14,678 bases of DNA from Candidatus Poribacteria bacterium (GTDB lineage: Bacteria; Poribacteria; WGA-4E; UBA9662), in assembly GCA_002699335.1 (NCBI GenBank), contig PACG01000097.1:174094-188771 (forward strand). Reading direction: 5' to 3'. Both the position numbers and the translations under genes were made by a program. The notes below the pieces were generated by a model that did not search any database, was not told where the DNA came from, and saw nothing but the letters and a program-made list of their open reading frames with translations. Each line of letters opens with the position of its first letter. The stretch's first letter is position 1. This document shows, piece by piece, positions 8,901-14,150 of the stretch.

Positions 8901-10287
8901 ACGGTTTCAACTGACCCTGGATTTGCAGTTCAGACGGTTTAACCAGAACTTTGTGTAGACTTCGGGGCGCACTGACCGGATGGGTAGCCCAGTTCCCCGC
9001 ATTATCCGAGGCCCAAATGTGGTATTCGACGCCGTCAATAGTAACATCCGCACCATTCAAGACAGCCACAAATTCTTCCGGTTTGAACCGGTTCAGATTA
9101 ACGGGAGGCAATTCCATCTGTGCTGAAATCTGCCGCATTGCTGCTAACCACGGTGCCGGCTTGGCTTCACCTCCACCGCCGATGGGGGCAACCGGAGGTC
9201 GCTTCTTAGCCTCAAACTTTTCAGCATTCCCTAATTCTGGCTCGTTTATCTCTTCTGTTACCTCCGGCTCAAAGTCTTCAAATGGAAGGTCGAAATCGAA
9301 GAAGGGTTCCATGTACCTTATTCTAAACGGCTCTTGGCTTCCAGCAGGTCGAAAGTAAACTTTGGGTTCAGTGTCAAGAACTGGGGGAAAGATGCCACTT
9401 TCCGTGTCTGTGATCCTAGCCACAATGCGAATCGGATTGCCTATAGTGACAGGGGCTATATTTGGCCGATGGTCAATCACAGGTGGCATGCTATCTTTTT
9501 TCAAAACATAATCGATCCCGGTTTTCTCTTCTCCGGCAGTAACTTTGATCTGCTGGGTTGATGACAGAAAACCGAACGGATCTAAGCTAACCTTTCCAGG
9601 TAGATAATAGCCAACGGACGGGAAAACAGAAATCATTACCAAGCCGACATTAACAGGCAATCGGTATCGGCCACTGGTATCAGTCGTGGTGATGTAAGGG
9701 ATGGGCTCGATCTCCAATTCTGGAAAATCCAATTCTGGAAAGCCCAGGTCAGTTAAACCGCCAAATCCAAACACGATCACGCCACTCACCGGCTGGTTAG
9801 CCTCATCCTCAACCTTACCTACCACAGCTTGGTCTTTTTTGGGCAGAACAAGTGTTAAACGCACTTCGGCTGTTGATCCGTCCTGATCGGTAGCACGGAT
9901 TATGGCAGGATGTGTGATCGGTGGCGTCTCCTCCGGCAATAGAGCGAGGATCTGTCCATCGACAACACCATCCTGGTCCGATAACCAGGTGTCGTCGAAT
10001 TCGAAGTCGTCTACATCCTTGCCTCCGTCTGTCACCCGTAGTTTGCCCATTAAAGCGGAAAAATCAGCATCGATGTCAGGCTCTATGTTGCCGTTTTTGT
10101 TGGCATCGATGAATAGCTCGAACCGTAAAGTATTCCCAGGCTGGCTGACATCAGCTTGTAATTGTAGTCTGAGCAAGGGACTATATTCGATCTCAAGCTC
10201 CGTTTGTTCATTAAGGGTAAACGTGGTCACCGCCCATGGTGAAATAGTGACAAAAAATAACGGCAATAACAAGACTTTTAAGCGCAT
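5983..10287 (-). CDS. Giant secreted modular protein with dockerin, cohesin-like and C-terminal sorting domains
   Basis: A 1434-residue exported protein. Residues 1-21 look like a signal peptide (MRLKVLLLPLFFVTISPWAV). Residues 22-150 hold Asp-rich loops, DANKNGNIEPD (61-71) and DQDGVVDGQ (104-112). Four carboxypeptidase-regulatory-like modules follow (about 154-262, 454-550, 655-770, 984-1067). Three Ig-like modules alternate with them, each opening with a PxIxH motif (PPVIDH 268, LPKIVH 555, KPVIVH 774) and closing with a SDNAGN/DTVGN/DTAGN motif (427, 635, 958). Acidic insertions occur at about 330-362, 693-713 and 825-881. A dockerin type I pair spans about 1098-1160: DVVMDGAINIFD (1101-1112), and DVNMDGQIDIFD (1140-1151) with a complete Ca2+ loop. 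About 1195-1332 is cohesin-like. Residues 1340-1434 form a FlgD/Por-type sorting domain (NYPNPFNPETW, SGIYYYAI, RMVILK). Surface display or a scaffold role is inferred. No catalytic domain is seen. Confidence 0.88.
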   Translation of the reverse strand: MRLKVLLLPLFFVTISPWAVTTFTLNEQTELEIEYSPLLRLQLQADVSQPGNTLRFELFIDANKNGNIEPDIDADFSALMGKLRVTDGGKDVDDFEFDDTWLSDQDGVVDGQILALLPEETPPITHPAIIRATDQDGSTAEVRLTLVLPKKDQAVVGKVEDEANQPVSGVIVFGFGGLTDLGFPELDFPELEIEPIPYITTTDTSGRYRLPVNVGLVMISVFPSVGYYLPGKVSLDPFGFLSSTQQIKVTAGEEKTGIDYVLKKDSMPPVIDHRPNIAPVTIGNPIRIVARITDTESGIFPPVLDTEPKVYFRPAGSQEPFRIRYMEPFFDFDLPFEDFEPEVTEEINEPELGNAEKFEAKKRPPVAPIGGGGEAKPAPWLAAMRQISAQMELPPVNLNRFKPEEFVAVLNGADVTIDGVEYHIWASDNAGNWATHPVSAPRSLHKVLVKPSELQIQGQLKPFSGQVIPKANIFASLDRSDDRQDFERSEAVTESKADGTYLLHLPVAGLWRIFVELESPFYVLQPDSVMVEVPDKSGQKVIDSIDFILETDTELPKIVHDPKTQVEGQFIGDNTVIRAEITDNVKGYVHAYLEFPSDQRGRIWADSFPDGQMWTFTVPGHLMLETFTYQIHAVDTVGNLAESKPHTVTLKPPPYRVVGRVTDTTGQPIPDVAIELQPESADRFDVQPGPPAMDLPPDGVELEDLDFIAPYLPMFRQAVSDEQGKFQIYVSSGTWHVNVRTQKGQALMKKIAPLVVEAEGEYPLDIVLIEDTEKPVIVHQAEKSYNFDHQMILEATVTDNLQLAGVYLRIFYSGTEKMIVDSIGVEEEPESMDHGDDARLVGPLEVEAKDDPFFNLDDLAADADFEEVELGLEFAAEKLDDQRQFRQQDEVDIPLSGIGIGGEVDLESELELWRPDGYFDQIPMSSADGQIYRIDLSMYLPPLNAQVNQVQYIIEAIDTAGNISRSPAEAPETIHIVSVEVNQWIFGQVVDPSGNPLLYFPVFLQMEDKEHRISTHTEQQGQYRLPAPVGTGQVEVGFGFDADDSHLRQVEVKEGQSLQQVNFTIKIPVPTFDGGAWETDDQLAEASEKSALPPIEIEVVDVVMDGAINIFDLVLVAKYFGQSVDETEDIDALEELASADVNMDGQIDIFDLTAVATRFGESLEPNEGELAKLDPNAAPQKQRYERIPSQVLLSPDVGLRPVIVSRHQNQIDIALELENNVPAKGIQFDLSLRSPSVRLLSAQKGNCLSTNSFWHLSVAENNRQRIAGVALPVVAEADFRSYGRQVVLLSIDVERSSYQDRTQLLISGLHLVTTPGDSVVYRDLLTIDLDLEAIIQPQQTELWQNYPNPFNPETWMPFQISEESVVNIHIYTATGEWVRTVGLGLKTAGIYANPSRAAYWNGKNTMGETVTSGIYYYAIDTGTFHQAKRMVILK
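9713..9742. repeat. 15-bp tandem duplication in the surface-protein gene
   Basis: The unit TCCAATTCTGGAAA(A/G) occurs twice in direct succession (9713-9727, 9728-9742). On the coding strand it doubles the peptide FPELD/FPELE (residues about 183-192). It is a recent in-frame slippage product in an acidic loop of the first regulatory-like module. Confidence 0.8.
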
Positions 10288-10292
10288 TCGGT

Positions 10293-10299
10293 TCTCCTT
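10293..10299 (-). promoter_or_regulatory. Strong ribosome binding site of the surface-protein gene
   Basis: Read on the minus strand, AAGGAGA precedes ATG (10287) with a 5-base spacer. It fixes the start immediately before the signal peptide. Confidence 0.8.
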
Positions 10300-10361
10300 A
10301 AATAATTAATAGCTAATACACAGCATCCAACCAGTTTACATTGCGACCAGCCAATGCCGCA

Positions 10362-10383
10362 ATTATAGGACATTAAGTTGTCC
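10362..10383 (-). promoter_or_regulatory. Candidate -10 box with adjoining inverted repeat (operator-like)
   Basis: On the minus strand a perfect TATAAT (10362-10367) directly abuts a perfect 5-bp inverted repeat GGACA-N6-TGTCC (10368-10383) on its upstream side. The predicted transcript would have a leader of about 70 bases before ATG 10287. The hexamer at 17-bp spacing (TCCAAG) is a poor -35, so the promoter may need an activator. The repeat would be a natural site for one. Activator binding is inference. Confidence 0.45.
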
Positions 10384-10481
10384 CCTTGGATGATTTGATC
10401 TTATAAACCATTCTGTATCTTTCCTTTTATATACTTATCCTTATTTTGTTGGAATTTATTTCTCCATTGTTGTATGCAGTT

Positions 10482-10785
10482 TTATAGTTTTTCAATTTTA
10501 ACATCATCTATCCAGAATATTCCTGGCTGTAATATGTTCAATTTCATTATCAACCATCTGTCTTTAGGTAGATCAATATTATATTCGAGAAATCTCCATT
10601 CATCTGTTTGTTCATTAACTTTTCATCAAGGTTTTCATTTCACCTTCGTTTGAGGCAACACCTCCGCTAGATATGTTAAATGTGGTTCCATGATTCTTTA
10701 TCCAAAAGCTTATTTTATAAATTCCCTCTCCTTCAAATCTACTAGCGTCAAAGAACTCATTTGTAAAGTCAGGAGATTTTCAACC
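10482..10785 (-). pseudogene. Fragment of a carbohydrate-binding-like (jelly-roll) protein, frameshifted
   Basis: Two minus-strand frames join into one sensible C-terminal beta-rich domain. The first holds FEGEGIYKISFWIKNHG and FNISSGGVASNEG and ends at a TAA. The second holds DEWRFLEYNIDLP, RWLIMKLNILQPG and FWIDDVKIEKL, with its stop at 10482-10484. They are out of register by one base in an A-run near 10620-10623, as if one A had been gained. The pattern (YxISFWIK early, FWIDDVxIE at the end) is typical of CBM4/9-like jelly-roll domains. The 5' end is lost: the frame meets a TGA about ten bases before the left end of the IS1-family element at 10795. Base use is strikingly AT-rich (10681-10740 is about 32% GC), unlike the neighbouring genes, which suggests transferred DNA. 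A sequencing error could explain the frameshift but not the missing 5' end. Confidence 0.6.
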
Positions 10786-10794
10786 GCTGGGTGA

Positions 10795-10815
10795 CAAACA
10801 TTTTGGGATTGCTAA
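10795..10815 (+). repeat. Left terminal inverted repeat of the IS1-family element
   Basis: These 21 bases starting CAAACATTTTGGG match the reverse complement of 12590-12610 at 16 positions. They are separated from the rest of the element by the IS30 insertion, which begins only ten bases further in. Confidence 0.55.
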
Positions 10816-10824
10816 ATAAATATA

Positions 10825-10849
10825 CGTGAATTCAAGTCACAAGTGCAAC
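10825..10849 (+). repeat. IS30 terminal inverted repeat (left)
   Basis: Begins CGTGAATTCAAGTCA and pairs with 11847-11871 with two adjacent mismatches (CA against TT). The transposase stop codon (10837-10839) falls inside it. Confidence 0.85.
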
Positions 10850-11771
10850 CGAGGGTTTAATGCCGAGACATTATTCTCGGTCTGTTGTTTAATTTGTTTC
10901 ATTACCATAGAAACATCTTTATTGGTGATGGTAGTGAAATCATGTTTTTTAGGCAAATATTGACGAATTAACCGGTTGCTGTTTTCGTTAAGTCCCCGCT
11001 CCCAGGATGAATATGGGGGCGCAAAGTAAAAATCAGCCTTGAGAGCTGTGGTGATTTCCTGATGCTTGGCAAACTCTTTACCATTGTCCGAGGTTAAAGT
11101 GAACACTCTGGATGAAATTGGCTCAAGAAGACGCTGAATGGACCAAGATACTAAGGCTGCATTTTTACGCTTTGCTTTGGCGATCAGGGTTAGGCCAGAG
11201 CGACGCTCTGTCATCGAGACCAGTGCTGGTTTGTGGCCTCGGCCTATGATGGTGTCAAGTTCCCCGTCGCCAATACGGAAACGAGTATCAACGATGGCAG
11301 GGCGCTTGTCAATAGGCACTCTGCCAACTAATTGACCTCGGTGAGTGGTGGAACCGTAACGTTTTCGAGGCTGTTTCTTGCCGCGTCGATGTAGGTAAAG
11401 ATTTCCGTCCCCTTGTTTGTCTTTAAGAATAAACTGGTAAATAGATTCATGACTGACTGTGATATGATGTTCACTATCAAGCCATCCGCTGATTTGCTCA
11501 GGACTCCAGTCGTCTGGCAACAGACGCGTAACCAGACTCCATGTGGGCTGAGAAATTCGGGTACTGACACTTTTTACCCGCCGTATCTGGGCCAAATGAT
11601 GGGCCTGTTTAGGGGATACCCTCGAAGGCCGCGATTGCGTCTCATTTCTCGACTGATGGTCGATTTATGAACTCCGACAATCCTGGCAATTTGAGCTTGA
11701 TAAAGTCCTGCTTTCACAAGTGCATAAATCCGGTATCTTTGTTCTTGGGTAAGCTACGAGTAGTTGCTCAT
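10837..11771 (-). pseudogene. IS30-family transposase, broken by an amber codon and a frameshift
   Basis: The reading frame can be rebuilt from ATG 11771-11769, which has GAGGAG at 11777-11782 in front. It opens MSNYS, then meets TAG (11756-11754, probably CAG originally), then continues with LTQEQRYRIYALVKAGLYQ and the helix-turn-helix IARIVGVHKSTISREMRRN. Near 11605-11616 the frame slips by one base before AHHLAQIRRV. The remaining 252 residues are open and carry the DDE catalytic residues: Asp in GELDTIIG, Asp in LTSDNGKEFA, Glu in RGLNENSNRLIRQYLP. Rebuilt length is about 311 residues, close to a normal IS30 transposase. The catalytic core alone lacks the DNA-binding domain, so autonomous transposition is unlikely. 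Confidence 0.88.
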
Positions 11772-11846
11772 TTGTGCTCCTCTTTCCTTGGTCGGTTAGA
11801 AAAGCATAAGCCTACCGCAGCTTACCTTTCATGCCAACTCAGAAGA

Positions 11847-11871
11847 GTTGCACTTGAAACTTGAATTCACG
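11847..11871 (-). repeat. IS30 terminal inverted repeat (right)
   Basis: The reverse complement begins CGTGAATTCAAGTTT and matches the left repeat at 23 of 25 positions. ATA follows directly at 11872-11874. Confidence 0.85.
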
Positions 11872-11907
11872 ATATATGGTATGCGGTAAAAATAAAGGGA
11901 GGCTGTC

Positions 11908-12593
11908 ATGCACTGTCCAAAATGTGGATCTGATCACAAAGTCAAAAGCGGAAAAGTCAAAGAGAGACCATAGTGCAAACGCAAACAATGTGAGTGTAAT
12001 TACACTCAATCATACCAGCATGGGTATAGATTAGATAAAAAGCTATGAGCACTCCAGTTGTATTTGCAGGGCAATGGGTTACGAGGTCAGGGCGCATATC
12101 AGGGGGAGTAATGTCACGCTGCTCAATTGGATCAAACAATTTGGAAACAATATCAAGGAATCTGTTCTGGGAAATATGCCGCATGGGGTACGGGATCTAG
12201 AGATAGTGGAGATTGATGAAAGGTGGCATTTTACAGTCAAAAAAACGGAAATTATGGCTCTGGATTGCGATCGTAAGATTTGAGCGGAAAGTCATGGCCG
12301 ACACCGTTGGCGGTCGCCGTAAGAAAGCCTGGAAAAGATTACTGGGCTGACTCAATGGCCATCGCAGGGGTCAAATGGCGACAGATGGATTCAAGGTGTA
12401 GAAACAAATTGTCTCAGTGGAACAGATTAGAGGTCAAAAAACAGCTCCCTCCAATTGAAAGTTTAAATGCAAATAGCAGGCACTATCTAGCCCGATCAGA
12501 GGGCGCAGACGATGTTATTCCAAGTGCCCCATAATGGTAGACCTGTCCTTGGCTTTACTTTTTATCAAAAAGCATTATCTATCTTACTTTTAA
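11908..12593 (+). pseudogene. IS1-family transposase, heavily degraded
   Basis: AGGGAGG (11896-11902) precedes ATG 11908, and the sequence opens with a zinc-ribbon, MHCPKCGSDHKVKSGKVKER, then CKRKQCECNYT. A TAG interrupts at about 11971. Near 12060-12085 the frame moves to one encoding VTLLNWIKQFGNNIKES and LEIVEIDERWHF, which carries the first catalytic Asp. Near 12245 it moves again to KLWLWIAI, with VMADTVGGRRKKAW and TDGF (second Asp); stops lie at 12348 and 12399. IESLNANSRHYLAR near 12457-12500 (catalytic Glu region) is in a further frame, and CYSKCPIMVDLSLALLFIKKHY runs to TAA at 12591. At least four frame changes and four stops go well beyond the single -1 frameshift IS1 uses naturally. 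The element cannot move by itself. The match to InsB endings of the LRHHLARLRRR type supports the family. Confidence 0.8.
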
Positions 12594-12610
12594 TAATCTC
12601 TAAATTTTTG
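12590..12610 (-). repeat. Right terminal inverted repeat of the IS1-family element
   Basis: The reverse complement (CAAAAATTTAGAGATTATTAA region) agrees with 10795-10815 at 16 of 21 positions and overlaps the transposase stop codon at 12591-12593. Confidence 0.55.
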
Positions 12611-12971
12611 CTTTGCAAGTAAGCATGGATGTCATCAAAATCATGCCATGGATCTTGAAGTGCTTACTGCCAATCGTCTCTGTGATCACTTCTTTGAAGC
12701 CGAAAACATGCACGGCGGATTTTATTCGACCTAATTACCCCTTATACCATATTATGGATATTTTGGTCAGTAAATCATATTTATTTAATTGTAAATGCCG
12801 TTACTATAGACGCAAATCACCATGAAATATAATAGCTTAGTCCGTAGGAGCGTGTTCAAAATGTATATTCGCACCGGCAGCCTGTTACTTATCTACGACC
12901 ACGGTGGTCCAAACCCCGGCATCTGCAGCTTACTCCTACACCTCAACTTGGCAATACTCTCCGGCTAGAGT
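12611..12971. other. Stretch without a supported gene
   Basis: Nothing certain lies between the IS1-type element and the small minus-strand ORF. On the plus strand 12649-12732 reads MDLEVLTANRLCDHFFEAEN then MHGGFYST before a TAA. This looks protein-like but is too short to assign. On the minus strand 12850-12960 gives a fragment with AADAGVWTTVVVD broken by stops. Both may be relics of genes lost when the insertion sequences arrived. Confidence 0.4.
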
Positions 12972-13187
12972 TTAAAACGCAAAGCCATACAACCCATTTA
13001 CACCAAATAACACATATCTTCTAAACTTGACCTCCATGTTCCTATTTGGATAAGCTGTAATCCGTTCTCTTAGTGCCTGTAAGGCGGCTTCACTAGCCTT
13101 TTCATTCTGTTGTAGCTCCTGTTTCAGTAACTCTCTACAGGTGGATTGCCAACAGAGGACTGGCAATACGGCTCGACCAAAAGGCAT
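12972..13187 (-). CDS. Small hypothetical protein or gene remnant
   Basis: A 71-codon ORF with ATG at 13187, GAGG five bases in front (minus strand) and TAA at 12972. The middle, CRELLKQELQQNEKASEAAL followed by QALRERITAYPNRN, looks like a charged helix of a real protein, and the frame is open for 16 codons upstream of the ATG. No family is recognised and there is no signal peptide. It follows the thioesterase on the same strand after 75 bases. It could be a short gene or the tail of a longer one that has lost its front. I cannot decide. Confidence 0.35.
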   Translation of the reverse strand: MPFGRAVLPVLCWQSTCRELLKQELQQNEKASEAALQALRERITAYPNRNMEVKFRRYVLFGVNGLYGFAF

Positions 13188-13262
13188 ACTAACCTCGATC
13201 GACCTGATTTCGTATTTCGCTTGTGATCAGGCTTCAATCAGTTGTGAGTGTTCCTTTTTAGT

Positions 13263-13643
13263 TCAACTCTCAATTGCCTTGGCTCTACCTTGGTCATCAA
13301 TTGCCACGAATACGAAGGTGCCCTCCGTTACTTTTTCTCGTTGACTGACTTCAGGTTTCCGAGACCAAACTTCAACATGAATCTTCATGGATGTTGTGCC
13401 CACTTGATACAAATCACAATAAATACAAACTATATTACCAACAGAAACTGGCCGTTTAAAGCTGAGGGCTTCAATGGCTACAGTGGCCGCTCTGGATTTA
13501 GCATAGGATTTGGCCGCTATCCCGGCAGCCAAATCCATTTGTGATACTAGCCATCCGCCAAAAATATCCCCATTGGCATTAGTATCTGCAGGCATGGCTA
13601 AGGTGCGCAATGTAAGTTCGCCTCGGAATTTGGTTCCATCCAT
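13263..13643 (-). CDS. yciA: Acyl-CoA thioesterase, YciA type (hotdog fold)
   Basis: A 126-residue cytoplasmic single-hotdog acyl-CoA thioesterase that releases free acids and CoA. It aligns by eye over its full length with E. coli YciA: LTLRTLAMPADTNANGDIFG (10-29) then GWLVSQMD (30-37, with the conserved Asp37), VAIEALSFKRPVSVGN (55-70), VGTTSMKIHVEVW (81-93) and VAIDDQGRAKAI near the end. The length is close to the 132 residues of E. coli YciA. The start at 13643 has a modest GGAAAG some ten bases upstream. The gene appears intact although it sits between transposon relics and broken genes, so it may still be under selection. The C-terminus (AIES) is slightly shorter than in E. coli. Confidence 0.9.
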   Translation of the reverse strand: MDGTKFRGELTLRTLAMPADTNANGDIFGGWLVSQMDLAAGIAAKSYAKSRAATVAIEALSFKRPVSVGNIVCIYCDLYQVGTTSMKIHVEVWSRKPEVSQREKVTEGTFVFVAIDDQGRAKAIES

Positions 13644-13740
13644 TTCAAAACTTTCCTATCATCAATAAAGTCGCCTGATCTTAATATTATCAACTTCTAT
13701 TCAGACATTACCCGTCAGCTACTCACCAAAACCTTCCAAA

Positions 13741-13965
13741 TTGGGTGAAGTTATGGCGAAATATATTGATCATTACAACAATGTCCGGCTCAATAGTGCC
13801 ATCGGCCATGTTGCTGCAAAAGCTAAGCTGGAAGGCCGAGTGCAGCAAATTCTCAAAGAACGGGACGAGAAGTTAGAAGCAGCTCGTGAAGCTGGTCGAA
13901 TTAAAAGACAAAAACAAAAAGCTGCCGGAAAAGCAAAGTTGACGAAGGTCATCAAAATGATATGA
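13741..13965 (+). pseudogene. C-terminal fragment of an IS3-type transposase (integrase core)
   Basis: YIDHYNNVRLNSAIGHV near the front, followed by KLEGRVQQILKERDEKLEAA, matches the end of rve-type transposases of the IS3 group, where YNNVRLHSAIGYVTPxxxLxGR then ERDRKLEEAR is usual. Only about 70 residues remain. The catalytic Asp residues and the helix-turn-helix ORF are missing upstream, and the frame is not convincingly continuous before about 13735. The tail is very Lys-rich. The other end of the element was not found: the perfect dyad at 14059 is not an IS3 end. Confidence 0.78.
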
Positions 13966-14058
13966 TATTACTGGTTAACTCAATTCAACAGATTTTTCGA
14001 TTCCAGCTGAAGCTAAACGTATTATCTTTTTTACTCTTTCTTCTACCAAATAAGATTC

Positions 14059-14077
14059 TAAGGAGATCATCTCCTTA
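14059..14077. repeat. Perfect 8-bp inverted repeat, TAAGGAGA-TCA-TCTCCTTA
   Basis: Two 8-base arms flank a 3-base loop, about 75 bases before the start of the alcohol dehydrogenase pseudogene. There is no T-run, so it is not a classical terminator. It could be an operator, or an RNA hairpin that hides a Shine-Dalgarno-like AAGGAGA. A role is not shown. Confidence 0.5.
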
Positions 14078-14150
14078 TCGAGGTTTCATCAGGTTATCTT
14101 ATGCCTCTTATCTTACCGATTAGTTTAGACCTAGAAAAGATCGTGATAAC

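Larger units (their letters stand above)
10825..11871 (-). mobile_element. IS30-family insertion sequence, complete ends
   Basis: A 1047-bp element, within the usual IS30 size range. Its ends are 25-bp inverted repeats (10825-10849 and 11847-11871) that match at 23 of 25 positions, beginning CGTGAATTCAAGT. It is flanked by ATA on both sides (10822-10824 and 11872-11874), which fits the short duplications of this family, although the AT-rich context makes the trinucleotide weak evidence alone. It lies in the leader of the IS1-type element, about 36 bases before that transposase's start. The internal transposase is defective. Confidence 0.85.
10795..12610. mobile_element. IS1-family insertion element, decayed and split by an IS30 element
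   Basis: Two matching ends bracket the IS1-type transposase remains. Positions 10795-10815 and the reverse complement of 12590-12610 agree at 16 of 21 positions. The right repeat contains the transposase stop codon, as expected for a compact IS. If the IS30 element (10825-11871) and one ATA copy are removed, the element measures about 766 bp, close to the 768 bp of IS1 itself. No 8-9 bp target duplication is recognisable outside the repeats, consistent with age. Family assignment comes from the zinc-ribbon N-terminus and the IS1 InsB-like C-terminus. Confidence 0.65.

Noticed and set aside
11908..12593. Programmed -1 frameshifting as the reason for the split IS1-type transposase
   Set aside because: IS1 uses one -1 shift between InsA and InsB. 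Here there are at least four frame changes and several stops, including within conserved catalytic regions.
12649..12732. A 28-codon protein-like stretch with HGGFYST, possibly the tail of a lost enzyme
   Set aside because: Too short, closed by a stop, and no family could be named with confidence.
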